Shown here: positions 40,903 to 54,527 of the stretch, piece by piece
Layout of the letters: each line of letters starts with the position of its first letter
How positions within the stretch are numbered: the first letter of the stretch is position 1
Made by a program: the position numbers and the translations under genes
Assembly (NCBI GenBank): GCA_025558095.1
Contig: JAIVFI010000002.1
Location: 868,001-932,000 of the forward strand
Source of the DNA: Hyaloraphidium curvatum
Lineage: Eukaryota > Monoblepharomycota > Hyaloraphidiomycetes > Hyaloraphidiales > Hyaloraphidiaceae
DNA: 64,000 nucleotides
Direction of reading: 5' to 3'
The notes under the pieces: model-generated
What the model was told of the DNA's origin: nothing
The model's input: only the letters and a program-made list of their open reading frames with translations
Database searches by the model: none

Positions 40903-42740
40903 TCACGCCTTTGGCCGCTTGAACCGATCCAACGGGCTCCACGGGACCTCGCCCTGCTGCTCGCGTTCCCGCTTGCGCTGCTCCTTTTCCCGCTCCAGCT
41001 TCTCCTTCAGCGCCTCACGTTTGGCGTCGACGACATTCTGCTGCTTCCGGAGGTATCTTCGCTGTGCCGACGACCTTCCGCGCTTCTTGAACTTCAGTTC
41101 GGGGCTTTTGGGGGTGCCGTTGGCCTCGTCTTCAACCTCCTTGATCTCCTTGACGGCTTCCGTCGAAGACGAAGCGACAGTGCCGATGAAGTCGGGGTTC
41201 AGAGTGATCATCTCGGGTTGGATCTTGTCCAACAGCTGCTTGACCTCCTTTTCCCTGCGCTGCTTCTTCGTCTGGAACGGGTTTGCTTCCAAGCTGTCGT
41301 AGTTGGGCTCTCCGGATCCCGGGACCACCACGCTGGAGATGCCGCCGGAATGGCCCAGCGCGAGAACGTCCTCGAAGGGGCAAAACTCAATGTCCACGAT
41401 CTGCTTCCCCGGTTCCAAGTGCGACATGTAGGGTGCCTTCTGCTTTTCGCGGAAAGCGTCCTTCCACACGGCAACGTGCGGCCCGTAGGAAACGGCCAAG
41501 AGTCCGCGCTGACTGATGGACAGCGCCGTGGCCGGTGTCGGGGAAAAGTACTCGTGCACGGGCTTGTAGGTCCGAACGTCCCACACCTTTAGCTGGCCGT
41601 CCAAACCGGCAGTTGCCATGTAGTTACCGCCGTTGTCGACGGCAATGGCATGCACCGGGCCCCTATGGCAGAGCATCTTGACGAGCGGTTCACTCATGTT
41701 GGGGGACCACATGGTGACCGTGCCGTTGGCGTGGCCGAGGTTGATGATGGCGTTGTGCGGATTTTGTGCCATCGTTTCGCAGCGTCCCAAGCGCGTCCGA
41801 AGCTCGGCGACAAACTGTCCCGTGGACGTGTCCTGATACCTGAGCCAACCGGCGTTGCCCTACCAAATCAAACGTCAGCCACTTCTTCACGCCGACGTAG
41901 CACTATTTGAAACGCACCACAGTCGCCAGCAGAAAGTGGTAAGGAAGGAACTCGAGCCGGTTCACGTCGATGTGCTTTCGAAGGCAGTGCAACTCGAGCC
42001 CGGTGGAGTCGTAGATGTACGTGTACTTCTTCTGCGCCACCGCGAACATGGTCTCGTTGTGGAGCCATTTCACGTCCCGCACCGTCTCGTTGAGGTGCAG
42101 TTCCGTCCCCAGCGTTCCCGTCCGCCAATCGAAGGTGCCCACGTGGCCTTTGCGGCCGCCGATGAGCATCCAGCGTCCGTTCCGGGTATAGTCCAGTCGA
42201 TACGGTCCAAGGTGGTCCAGTTGGAGGGTGAAGATCTGCCGGGAACGTTGGCCGAACGAGTCTCGGCAGCGCGAGGCGTCTAACCTTGTTGCTCGTCTCT
42301 AAATCCACGTTGGCCGCGATGTCCGCCTGCGTGACCTTATAGGTCCTTTCCATCGGTCCTTCGGCCTCCAGGAAACCGGGTTCGTCGGCCAGCAGCAGCT
42401 CCGACTGCGCGGCACGGTAGGCAGCATCGTTGGCCTTTTCCCTCGTCCGCTTCAGCTTCCTCCCCAGCTTCTTGTCGTGAGTCTGCCCGACCGCGGCCCG
42501 TCAGCTACTCCGCAGGAGGGTGAAAGCGCATTCACTGACCGTGAGCTTGTCGTCGGGGCCCCGCCGGAACTCTTGCGCCTTGGCCCGGTGCGGATTCGGC
42601 GGGAACACTTCGCCCTCGTTGAACTGGGCCACGTATTTGAGGACCTCGCTCCGCTCCTTTCGCGGCACGTCCTCCGCAACGGGTCCATCTTCCCGGGCTT
42701 TGCCCTTGCCCTTGGGCCGCGGCGGGCCCACGTCGTCCAT
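40903..42740 (-). CDS. UTP7: U3 snoRNP/SSU processome WD40 protein Utp7 (WDR46)
   Basis: Four exons. The N-terminal helix ([40 protein letters not shown]) is a Utp7 hallmark. Beta-propeller repeats follow: [111 protein letters not shown]. The C-terminus has [16 protein letters not shown] and a basic Lys/Arg coiled coil. Utp7 acts in 18S rRNA processing in the nucleolus. The start [13 protein letters not shown] lies 94 bp from the divergent KIAA1143-like gene. Confidence 0.95.
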
Positions 42741-42834
42741 CAGCGTCGTTGTGTTTACCCCGCGTGCATGACGTGACTGTGATGATCGAGTGACAGCTCG
42801 CAGAACGCTACTCCAATCTCGACAGTCGAGCGAG

Positions 42835-43472
42835 ATGGCAGAAGGAAGGGGATCGAACTACAAATATCGCCAGAATCTCACGTTCTCGGCCAACGTGCCG
42901 AAGTTTCTGCAGGCACGCACCCCCCTGGCCGTTCCAGGCGCTGTTCCTCACCGACGCGTCTGCAGGGCTACCTCGGTCCAAAGCCTGGCGCGGACACCGA
43001 CGACGACGATCCGGACCGGCCACAGGTCTCGAAACAGCCCGAAGTGGAAGACCGTCCAGACGACGAGACGGAGAAGCCGTTGGTTGAGGTGGACCCGAGC
43101 AACTTCACGGAGGAGGAGCTCCAGGCGTTCCTGAAGGAGAACCCGGACGCGATCGTGGGCGAGGCGAAGAAGAGGAAGGATCCTTCGCAGATAAAGAACC
43201 CGCTGAAGAGGAAGATGGCCGAGGCGCAGGCCCGGAACGCCGAGAAGAAGCTCGCGAAGGAGGGCGAGAAGGACTCCAAAGCTGCTGCGGACGGCGAAGG
43301 CGACGGGGCCGGGGATTCGTCCGCGAAGGAATTGCCGCCGGTGGAGAGCAAAAGCGCCTCAACAATCGGACCGACGGCGAAAAAGGCGAAAGCCAAGCCC
43401 GCAGGGGCGTCCTCAGCGGCCGGAGTCAGAAACAAAGGGCTCCTGTCATTCGACGAAGAAGGTGAAGGCTAG
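42835..43472 (+). CDS. KIAA1143/DUF4604-like protein
   Basis: Two exons, about 190 aa. It begins MAEGRGSNYKYRQNLTFSAN and continues VPKFLQ, then GYLGPKPGAD, EKPLVEVDPSNFTEEELQAF, a Lys/Glu/Ala-rich basic stretch, and ends GLLSFDEEGEG. The YxR..PxFL start and LLSFDxxE end match the small conserved eukaryotic family KIAA1143 (DUF4604), whose function is not established. The best intron is GC-AG: CTGCAG|GCACGC to GTCTGCAG, 53 nt. The only GT alternative would be a 35-nt intron, well under the norm here. Confidence 0.75.
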
Positions 43473-43530
43473 CTACAGAAACACACCGTGCACGAGCTAC
43501 AGAGAATGATGCTCGGGCCTGCGCACTGAA

Positions 43531-45682
43531 TCACCGGCCGGGCACGCCGAACCTCCTCTCGAGCTCCCCGTGCCTCATCGACACGCGCTCAATCTGCGCA
43601 GACAGCTTGGCGACCTCAGCTTCGAGCGCCCGGATCCGCTCCTCGCTTGCGGCGCCTTCGGCCCGCTCGCGCCGGCGGCTGGCGCGACCGAGGGTCTCGA
43701 CGGCGTTGCTGACGGAACGGCGGAGGGAGTCGAAGGGACGGGAGGACGGGGCGGGGATCTGCGCCGAGACGGTGCTGCCGCGGTGGGCGGCGGTCGGGGA
43801 CGGCGGCGAGGGCGGGTCAGAAGCGTCTGCGGCGGGTCGGAAGCAGTCAGCACAGCCGGTCTATGGCTGCGACAACAAGGATGCCCACCTCTTGTTCGAC
43901 TGCGCTTGACGGGCGCCGTCCTGCTTCGCCGCACTCCCGCTGGCCCGGGCGATATCCGTCCGTCGAAAACGTCGCTTGCAGCATTGTCGGCAGGCCACAC
44001 CGGAGCCGCCTCGTCCCCTTGCGACGAAGGCGTCGGCGGCGCGACCGGGACCGTCACGGGCGAATCGTTATCGCCCTGCCCGTCCACCGTGAGCGTAAGG
44101 TTGACGGGAGGCAGGGAGCCCGCAGTCGGCGAACGCCAGGGCACGGCGGCAGTCCTGCTGCTGCCGTCCGAGCCGGGCGAGAGGAGGTAGGGAGGGAACA
44201 GCTGCAAAGAGTCCTGTCCGGTGCTGGCAAATGAGAAGGAGCGGCGACCCGAGTACGTCGGGGACGAGTCGTCGCCCCGGCGGAACGAGTCGAGCGACAT
44301 GCGGTCCGCGGCAGCGTCGTCGTGTCCGGCTGGGTGGCCGCGATCCCATTCCACGGGCGATGCCGGGCTGTCCCCGGCGATCATGAGGAACGGGCGGGAC
44401 CGCGGCGCCGTCAGCCTGCCCCAGCGCGGGTACGATTCCAGCATGAACTCGACCACCTCGGCGGCGGCCTCGAGCTCGTTCAGCCCGGCGCCGGCGAGGT
44501 CCCCCGACGAGCTGCCCGGTCCGCCCTCGCGGCCGCTGCCCTGGCGGAGGACGGTCGGCGCCAGCACCCGCGCGAGGTTCGAGGTCGTCATCTGCGTCCG
44601 GTCCGCGTTGCGGGCAATGTCGACCAGGAGCTCGAAAAGGAACTCGACGACCACCAGGTGCGCGGGAGACAGGAGGCACACGAGGCACTGCACGTAGTTT
44701 GCCCGCACGGCGTCGTCCGGGGAGACGTCCAGGGTTTGCAGGAAGTAAGGGAAGAGCTCGTTGGTAAAGAGGGGTTCGGGGACGTCGCGGAGGTACTTTT
44801 TGAGGATGGTGGCCACGTCGTGCACAGTGTAGCCGTCCCAGGACGTGTGCAGGCCGTAGGTCGGCGGCGTGTCGAATTCGGGGTACTTTGTCGCAATCCG
44901 GCGCTGTCGATAAGCAAGATTTAGCGACAGCTGGGCCACGCACATCGAGGCTCGAACGGTACCTCCGACCCGCTTATCCGGAAGATGCCCTCGGTTCGCA
45001 ACCCGGCCTCGCGGATGAAGCGGCAGCACTCGTAGACGATGATGGGCACCCTGAAGTCCGGGCTGACCGAGTTGCCGAGCGTCACCGACGCGTAGGCGAC
45101 CGACTTCTGGATCGGGGCGCCCGTGACGGTGTCTGCGGCCTTTTTCCGGACCAGGGTCGACCACCAGCGCTTCACGTCGCCGTCGCGGTCCCCGGGCGCC
45201 CGGATCGAGCGGCGGGCTGCCCTGGGCCCCGCGTTTGCCAGCAGCCAGTTGAGGCGCGCGACGGCGTGCGCCTGCAGCAGCGCCAGCTCCTGCGGCACCA
45301 GCAGGCCGTAGCACTTTGCCGCGGCGTCCGGGGGCACGGGCGGCGGCGGGTCGGGGCCCGAGGCCCGCCGCGTGCCGCGCAGCTGCCACCTCTGCTCGTC
45401 CTTGCGCGCGCCGCGCCTGCTGAGCGTGCCCGTGCCCTCGGCGTCGGCGTCGGTTGTCGGCGTCAGCGTGCCGTCATCGGTCGCGGACCCTGCAGACGCG
45501 AGCGACCACGCCGACGCGTGCGAACCCGCCGAGACGTCCAGCAGCGGCGGCGCCGGCGGGGGCGCGCACGCGGGGCCGCCGGGGGCCGCAGCGGGGGACG
45601 CCGCCGCGCCCGACCCCGCCGACCCGCCGAAGACCGACTTCAGCTTGTCGCGCCAGCTGCGCTTCCGCGTCAGCAGCGACAT
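43531..45682 (-). CDS. RhoGAP-domain protein with C-terminal coiled coil
   Basis: Three exons, about 690 aa. A disordered N-terminus (MSLLTRKRSWRDKLKSVFGG) is followed by the RhoGAP domain. Its landmarks are VPIIVYECCRFIREAGLRTE, the arginine-finger region GIFRISGSE-RRIATKYPEF, VATILKKYLRDVPEPLFTNE, and TTSNLARVLAPTVLRQ. The intron falls directly after RISGSE. Then comes a Ser/Pro-rich tail, a second intron near 43.85 kb, and a helix ending ALEAEVAKLSAQIERVSMRH before GVPGR. Reading through without the second intron gives an Arg/Pro-rich tail stopping at 43575, so this boundary decides the C-terminus. It should stimulate GTP hydrolysis by a Rho/Cdc42-type GTPase; which one is unknown. Confidence 0.88.
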
Positions 45683-46173
45683 GGCGCACCATTCGCGGCC
45701 CCGGGAAATCGGGAGGGGCGGAGGACTGAAGGGTCAGAGCTGCCGCCGCTGTGCAAGCTGCATGCGGTCGCCCTCGCCGCTTGCATCGTCCCCCCGCCAC
45801 GTCATTCTGTGGCAACAAATCTACCGCCGGGACAAGAGTAGACGCTTCTGCAGCGTCGTTGAGGAAACCGCTCCGACGTTGGGCCAGCGCCATGCACCGT
45901 CCTGCGAAGTTGGCGATCGGACTTTGCCTGGCGGGGTGCTCCCCCCCGAATCCCGCGATCGGACGCCAGTAGCTTCTAGCTAAGATACTCGGAAGCGCAG
46001 GGAAATTGATTCCAGGCGTTCGCTTCCGCTCTTCGCGTGTGGGTGCTTGTCGGTGATCTGCCTTACTGCTCCCACGGCCTTCCCTCCTCTCTGTTTCGAA
46101 TTTGGGCTTCCCCAAGAGAGAGCCCAAAGGGGCACGCGCCCGGGAGCTCCGTCCCGCGCATTTACTCTCCGCA
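45683..46173. promoter_or_regulatory. Shared upstream region of RhoGAP and SMC4 genes
   Basis: This 491-bp spacer lies between divergent starts. No ORF with recognisable motifs and no RNA gene was seen. It is much longer than the other divergent spacers in the housekeeping blocks (20-150 bp) and so may hold more elaborate control of the condensin gene, but no specific site was identified. Confidence 0.35.
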
Positions 46174-49100
46174 ATGCTCGCGGCGGACGAGGACGAATTT
46201 GTGGACGCGGCCGCTTCGCCCGCGTCTGCGGCCTCTGCGCCGCGGCGCGCTTCCGCCCGTGCGCGCCCCTCCGCCGCCGCAATGTCGCCGCTGCCGAGCG
46301 CGCCCGCAGCGCCGCACGCCGCGGTCGTCGGCGCCGGCGGCGCGGACGCGGCTGATCCCGGCCCCGCGGAGCCCGCGCTCGACGCCGCGGATCCGGAACC
46401 CGAACCCACGGACTTGGCGGTCAAACAGGAGCCCGTCGAAACGCCCTCGAAATCCTCCCGTCCCTCGAAACGGTACTCCACGCCGGGCGGCATGGTTTCA
46501 TTCGCCGCGGAGGCCGCGCCGACGCCGGCAAAGGAGGAGCCCGAGGGCCCCGTCCAGCGGCTGATCATGACCAAGATGGTCCTCGTCAACTTCAAATCCT
46601 ACGCCGGCCGCATCGAGGTCGGCCCCTTCCACCAGGTTCGTTGCGTCGGGCGGACCGCGGCGGGAAAACCCGTGACCGTTCCCGCGCCCGCCAGTCCTTC
46701 ACTTCCATCGTCGGCCCCAACGGGTCCGGCAAATCCAACGTCATCGACGCCCTCCTCTTCGTCTTTGGCTGGGCCGCCAAGAAGCTGCGCCACAGCAAGG
46801 TCGAGCACCTGATCCACAACTCGGCCAAGCACCCCAACCTGCCCTCGTGCTCGGTCGAGGTATACTTCGAGGAGATCGTCGAGCGGCCCGGGCTCCCCTC
46901 CGAAAGAGTACCGGGGTCGGAGCTGGTCGTCAGCAGGACGGGGACGAGGAGCGGCGGGAGCCAGTACCACATCAACGGGCGGTCGCGGACGAGGGAGGAG
47001 GTCCGCGACGCCATGAAGGCCAAGGGGGTGGACTTGGACCACAACCGGTTCCTCATCCTCCAGGTTCGCATCGCCCGCCGTTTTCCGCGGGCGTTGTACT
47101 GACTGCCGCCGGGCAGGGCGAGGTCGAGTCGATCGCGCTCATGCCTCCGAAGGGCAAGAATGAGAACGAGGAAGGCCTGCTCGAGTACCTCGAGGACATC
47201 ATCGGCACCAACGTCTACAAGGAGACGATCGAGACAAAGGTCAAGGAGCTCGAGGAGCTCAACGAGGAGCGCCAGGAACGGCTGAACCGCGTGCGCATCG
47301 TCGAGAAGGAGCGCAACGCGCTTGAGGGGCGAAAGAACGAGGCCGAGGCGTTCCTGCGGACCGAAAACGACCTGACCAAGCACAGAAACAAGCTCTGGCA
47401 GCACCAGGCCTCGCGGGCGAGGAAGGCTGCCGAGAGCCTGGGCAAGGAGGTGGCGGCGCTGGAGGAGACGCTGGCGGCGGAGCGGGAAAAGCACCGCGGC
47501 CTGCAAGAGACGGTCGCCGAGGCTGAGAAGAAGTTCGAAGTCATGAAGCGCGAGTACGAGACGCTCGGCAAGAAGGCGATCGAGGCGCAGGAAGAGATGG
47601 CCAAAGCGGAGAAGGAGGACATCCGCCTCTCGGAGAACCTGAAGCACCTCAAGACCAAAGCCAAGAAGCTGGAAAAGGCCCTGGAGAAGGACAAGCACTC
47701 GATCGTCGAGCTGGAGACCACCATCCAGAACTGCGAGGACGACATGGCCAAGGGGGCGCGGGAGCTGGAGCAGCTGACGGCGGCCAAGGCGAAGGAGGAG
47801 AAGGCGCTCGAAGAGATCCGCGAGAGCCTCAAGGGTGCGGTACCGTGTTGCGCTCCTCCAGAACGCGAAGCCGATCGTTCCATCCGCCACGTCAGGCAAG
47901 ACCGAGGTCTTCCAGCAGCAGATCGAGAAGAAGCAACGCGAGCTGGCGCCGTGGCTGGAGAAAATTGGTGCGGCCCAGGGACGGCTCGACGTCTGCCGCT
48001 CCGAGCACGAGATCCTGGAGGGGCGTACCAGTGCGGTGCACAAGGCCAAGGAGCAGGCCAAGGCGGACGATGCTCAGGTCGCGGCGACCCTCAAGGAGAA
48101 GGAGGCGGAGCTCAAGGACCTGCACAAAAAGAAGACCAAGCTGTCCGGCAAGACCGATGAGTACCGCCGAAACCTGGAGGTGCGCGCTCAGGGGACGGTT
48201 GAGATCGCTTGCCTGACGGGTCGCCCCCCCCATTCCAGGAGGCACAGGCGCAGGAGAACGCTCTCAAGGAGCGGGTGCTCAAGGCGCGCCAGAAGTGCGA
48301 GGAAGCCAGGTTCTCCATGCAGGCTGCGACGTCCCGCAGCCAGGTCATCTCGATCCTCATGAAGGAGCGTGACTCCGGCAGGCTCAAGGGCATCTTTGTG
48401 AGTTGAGTCCTCGTACGTGTCTCTGCACCCAACGTAATCCAATCCACACAGGGCCGCTTGGGGGATCTCGGCACCATTGAGGACAAGTACGACGTCGCGA
48501 TTTCCAGCGCAGTTCCCCAGCTTGACCAGATCGTGGTCGCCGACGTCGAGACGGCGCAGAAGTGCATCGAGGTCCTCAAGCAAAAGAACGGCGGCCGTGC
48601 GACGTTCATCACCTTGGACAAGCTGGCGCAAAAGGACATGTCGCCGGTCGACACGCCCGAGGGGGTCTCGAGGCTTTTCGATCTCATCAAGCCCAAGGAC
48701 GCCAAGTTCCTTCCTGCCTTTTTCTTCGTCATCGAGAACACTCTCGTTGCCAGCAACATGGAGCAGGCGAACCGGATCGCCTACGGCAAGCAGCGCTGGC
48801 GAGTCGTCACGCTGGACGGCCAGCTGATCGACAAGGCCGGCACCATGACGGGCGGCGGGTCCAAGCCGTCTCGGGGGCTCATGAGCTCCAAGCCGGTTTC
48901 GGATGGCGCTTCGCAGACCGAGGTCGCGTCTCTCGAGTCGGCCTGGCAGGAGGAGGAGGACAAGCTCAAGCAGCTGCAGGGCATCATGGCCGAGATCCAG
49001 GGCCAGATCGACAAGATCGACAAGGAGCTGCCCGCGATCGGCATGGCCCTCTCCAAGATCGCAATGGAGATCAAGTCGCTGCATCAGCAGAAGGCAGACA

Positions 49101-50753
49101 TCGCTCAGAAGCTGGTTGATCTCGAGTACGTGTCCTGCACTTCGTCTTGAACGCTGCAGTTGCGCTGACATCATGAGCAGGCAGCAGACGCCTGACGAGG
49201 CCGACATCCAGCGGATGAAGGAGCTGTCGAAGCAGATGGCCGGCCACGAGCAGGAGATCGCGACCCTGAAGAAGTCTTCATCCAAAATCGAGGACGGGAT
49301 CAAAGAGCTGCAGGAAAAGATCATGGAAGTCGGCGGCGTCCGGCTTCGTTCGCAGCAGGCCAAGGTCGACGGCATGAACTCGCAGATCGACGCGCTCAAT
49401 GACCAGGCGACCAAGCTCAAGGTCTCGCAAGCGGCGGCCGAGAAGAACATCCAGAAGGCGCGGAAGGCGGTCGAGAAGTCGGAGCAAGAGCTGGAGGAAA
49501 CCAACACCAAGCGCACCGAGATCGAGACGGAGAAGGAGCAGAAGACGCAGATTGCGATCGCTGTCAAGGCGCGGTGCGAGGAGGCGCAGAAGGTGGTTTG
49601 CACATCCGTGCGACGGCTCGATCCCGTACTGAGTATTCTTTACGTAGCTCATGGACGTGAAGAAGGCGCAGCTGGACGAGATCAAGGTCGAGGTGGATGA
49701 AGCAGACAACGCGATCAAGAAGCTTCGGAAGATGGAGGTCTGTCGGTTCGATGCTTCCTTCGTACAACTGCTCACGATTCTTCTGCTGCAGGTCGAAATG
49801 ACCGCTCAGATGGAGGAGAAGAAGCGGGAGCAGACTTCGAACGACAAGGCGGTCGCGCATTGGCAGAGGCAGCTCAAGGAACTGACGCTGCAGAAGCTCG
49901 GTCTATCGGAGGAGGAGGACCAGGAGGAACTCCCCACCTTTGCAGACGAGGATTTGGAGGACCTGGATGTTGCGGCCATGGAGTCGGAAATGGCTGACAT
50001 GGAGGCCACGCTGGAATCCGCGCAGCCCAACCTCGGCGTCTTGGCGGAGTACAAGCAACGCCAGGAAGAGTACGAGGCGCGGGTGACGGAGCTTGTCCAA
50101 GCCACTCTGGCCAGGGACGCCGTGAAGGAGGTCTACGACGGCCTGCGCAAGCGGCGGCTCGAAGAGTTCATGAAGGGCTTCACGGCCATTTCTCTCAAGC
50201 TCAAGGAGATGTACCAGGTCCGTCTGCATTCCCGATCGCCTGGTTTTCTGCTGACGTCGCCCGCAGATGATCACCTTGGGCGGGAACACGGAACTCGAGC
50301 TGGTCGATAGCTTGGATCCCTTCTCCGAAGGCGTGATTTTCAGCGTCATGCCGCCGAAGAAGAGCTGGAAGAACATCCAAAACCTGTCGGGTGGGGAGAA
50401 GACCCTCAGCTCCCTGGCGCTCGTCTTTGCGCTGCACCATTTCAAGCCCACGCCGCTCTACGTGATGGACGAGATCGACGCCGCCCTCGACTTCCGCAAC
50501 GTCTCCATCGTTGCCAACTACATCAAGGAGCGGACGAAGAACGCGCAGTTTGTCATCATCAGCCTGCGGAACAACATGTTCGAGCTCGCGGATCGGCTTG
50601 TGGGCATCTACAAGACGGACTCTTGCACAAAGGTACGAGAGCATGCGATTCCACAGTCTAGCTGTGCGCTGACGCATCTATTGGCAGACCGTCGCCATCA
50701 ATCCATTTGCGGAGAATCTCCTTCGGCCTCTCAACGATGTGGCCGTCCAATGA
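46174..50753 (+). CDS. SMC4: Condensin ATPase subunit Smc4
   Basis: About eleven exons. A disordered acidic N-terminus leads to LIMTKMVLVNFKSYAGRIEV, then FTSIVGPNGSGKSNVIDALL (Walker A), RHSKVEHLIHNSAKHPNLPS and INGRSRTREEV. Two long antiparallel coiled coils flank the hinge (GRLGDLGTIEDKYDVAISSA, GGRATFITLDKL, MTGGGSKPSRG). The C-terminal head has NLSGGEKTLSSLALVFALHH (signature motif) and PLYVMDEIDAALDFRNVSIV (Walker B), ending NPFAENLLRPLNDVAVQ. Smc4 pairs with Smc2 in condensin for mitotic chromosome compaction. ATG 46174 is the first in the frame. Its stop is 27 bp from the convergent Srp40-like stop. Confidence 0.96.
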
Positions 50754-50780
50754 TCAATGTAGTTCTCAATTATTGCACTC

Positions 50781-52178
50781 ATTCATCGTCGTCATCGAAC
50801 TTGATGCTGTTGCTCTCAAAGTCAATGCTGCCCCCGCGGTATGACCCCCTGGGCAAGAACGATCAGCTCCGTCGTCCATGAGTTCTAGAGCTGGTCTCAC
50901 CTCTTCTTCTTGGTCTTTTCCTGTCGAAATCCTTTGCCGCGTGTGACGATCAAGTCCAAGTGGGCCTTGTAGCCGAAATCGTTTGTCTTGTGCTGGTGTT
51001 GATCACGTCAATTCCAACGCCGCCGTCCGGGATGCATACGGGACACTTGCCTTCTTCGCCGCCAGGAAGGAATTGTCCTTGAGCCGCTCGTCCACAAACT
51101 CCACAGTGGTCGGATCGACCCTCTGGAACGGGGTACCCTTCTTCGAGGATGCATTGCCGTTCGCGCTGCCCGAATTCGACGCCTGCTTCGTGCCCGCAGG
51201 TGTAACCTTTCCGGCGTCCTCGTCCTTCTTGTGTTTCTTGGCGGGCGGGGGGGCCTTCTTGGCCTTCTTCTCGGATTCCGACTCGCTCGACGAATCCGAG
51301 CTCGAGTCAGAACTCGATGACTCTGAAGAAGAGCTGGACGACGAAGAGCGCTGCCTCTTCGCGCCACCGGTAGCCACCCCGTTGCCCGCTTTTGATGCCG
51401 AAGCACCGTTTGCCGGTTTCGCAGCGGGCCTTTCGTCCTCCGACGAATCGCTATCGCTCGTGTCGCTCGAAGAGCTGGAGCTACTGTCGTCTTGAGGAGC
51501 AGCCGCTGCCCCCGCTTTCTTCACCGATGCCTTCGCCTCTGCAGCGGCCTTCGTGACCGCCGGCGCCTCATCTTCAGAAGATTCGCTATCGCTCGACGAG
51601 TCGCTCTCGCTCGAGGAACTGGAGCTGCTGTCCGCCGCCGCCGCGGCAACGGCTTTAGGCTTCGGTGCGACCGCCTTTTTCGGCTTAGGCGCCGGCGCCT
51701 CATCTTCCGAAGACTCGCTGTCACTAGACGAGCTCGAGGAGCTCGAGCTGGCGCTGGACGCCTCGGCCTGCGCGGCCTTTGGCTTCGTCGCACTGGTGGC
51801 CTTGGTGGCCCCATAGTCATAGGGAATAGCGTTCATGGTCTTTGCGACCGGTGCGGCTTTTTTCGGTGCCAGCTTCTCATCCTCAGACGAGCTCGAGCTG
51901 CCGTCCGAGTCCGAGCTGTCGGAATCGTCGGTAGCCTGGCTCTTGGCCAGGATCGGCTCCACAGCGGCTAGGAAGTCCCCAGTGGCCACTTGAAGCTGCT
52001 GAGGTTTCTCCTGAAATCAAGGTGTTGGCGAGGATGAAAGAGAGATTGCAGCAGAACTAACCAGTTTGGCTTCCGCGAGCAAGGACGCCGCGGTCTTTGG
52101 AAGACCACCCTCGCCGGCCAGGTAACCATATATGAAGCTCAGAAGCTTCGCCTTCTCGGCGGACAGCTTCTTCCCCAT
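50781..52178 (-). CDS. SRP40: Nopp140/Srp40-like nucleolar phosphoprotein
   Basis: Four exons. The N-terminal LisH motif is [20 protein letters not shown], continuing [12 protein letters not shown] central array alternates acidic-serine tracts ([20 protein letters not shown]) with Ala/Lys/Pro blocks, the classic CK2-substrate repeat of Nopp140. The conserved C-terminal SRP40 domain is split over three exons: [20 protein letters not shown], then [36 protein letters not shown], ending [11 protein letters not shown]. It is a chaperone of snoRNPs in nucleolus and Cajal bodies. The intron between AAKK and HKTNDFGY has a GC donor (AAG|GCAAGT), needed to keep frame. Confidence 0.93.
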
Positions 52179-52302
52179 CGTGGAAGCGCTGAAAATGGGA
52201 AAACGGGTTCGTTTGTGTTCTTGTTTGCAAGAGATTGTGCGCAACCGCGCGGGTCCTCGTTCAGTCGCGCCGCTGCTATATCGCTGGCTTCCTCCGGACG
52301 AA

Positions 52303-53505
<1,203 letters not shown>

Positions 53506-53634
53506 CGGCTATGTAGATATCCCATTGCCGAAAATACCCACGTGACATCGCCGGCCAACTGTTCGTGGCAGGTTGTGTCGTCGGCTTGACGGCCGGGTTA
53601 CCGGGCGCTGCGTTCACCTCGACCTCGGACCACG

Positions 53635-54291
53635 ATGTCGTCCCTTCGGAACCGGTTCAGCAGTGTCCGCATCCCGTGCGTTATCTTGCGCAGTGCCGCA
53701 CGAGCGGCGACGGGCCCTGACCGCTATTCTTCGTTCCCCACGGCGACACCCTGTGCCCGCCTCGCGATGCGCGACGCCCTCCCTCCCCGCCGCGAATCCC
53801 GCGATCCGCCCGCCCTCCGCGCTCCTCCTTGATGATGGCAGCGTGGACACATGGCTGCCGTTCGTGATGATTATCGGCATGTTTGCCGTGGCGCGGTACG
53901 GCCTCATGTTCACCCAGCGGTGGGAGAACGAGTGGAAGGTGGGAATCCGGCCGTGCGGCGGACAGTTGGCGGTCTAGTGGATCTTTGGAGCTCCCTCTGC
54001 TCAATTTGGAGCATCTGGACGGGGATTGGTGCAGGCGGGCCGCGTTGTGGACGGTTCCTAACATTCACCCATCGGCAGCCGAAACGGTGGCGGGTGGACG
54101 AGTGGGACCGGCAGATGATGATTCGGGATCAGCGATTGACCGGGAAGATTCGCGAGCAAGCCGTGAGTGCCTCATCTCTGCGGCCGGGGAGCTCGGGCCT
54201 AACGTCTTCGCTCTGCTAGGCGAATGCCGAGGCTCCCGTCGAGTTTGAGACCAACTCCAAGTGGAACCTCGAGCGGACGTCGCTGGCTTGA
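53635..54291 (+). CDS. Mitochondrial complex I subunit NDUFA1 (MWFE-like)
   Basis: Four exons. The core is one TM helix (TWLPFVMIIGMFAVARYGLM) then FTQRWENEWK-PKRWRVDEWD, RQMMIRDQRLTGKIREQA and PVEFETNSKWN. DxWDRQMMxRDxRLTG is the conserved patch of fungal NDUFA1-type subunits (9.5-kDa membrane-arm subunit). Exon 1 is proposed as MSSLRNRFSSVRIP from 53635, joined over an intron of about 160 nt (GTGCGT donor, GGCAG acceptor) that keeps phase. No other in-frame ATG precedes the helix, so the N-terminus is uncertain. The second intron (about 145 nt) is also longer than average. Confidence 0.78.
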
Positions 54292-54527
54292 TTGAGTCAT
54301 TCCTGTTCACGCTGTAGACGGGACCGTGGGATGTGACCTAATATCAAGCACTTCTGCGGATCCGTGTCGTTCCGTGTCAGTCCCTCGGGGGAAGTAAGCT
54401 TGGTCTGTGCAGTGAAACGAACAGCCAAGGCTGGAATGTGCAGGAAACGAACAGTCTGAGTCCAGCTACCGCTAGTCTATCTTGACATCGCCAATCTACG
54501 AATACATCTAGAAATCAAGCATGAAAC

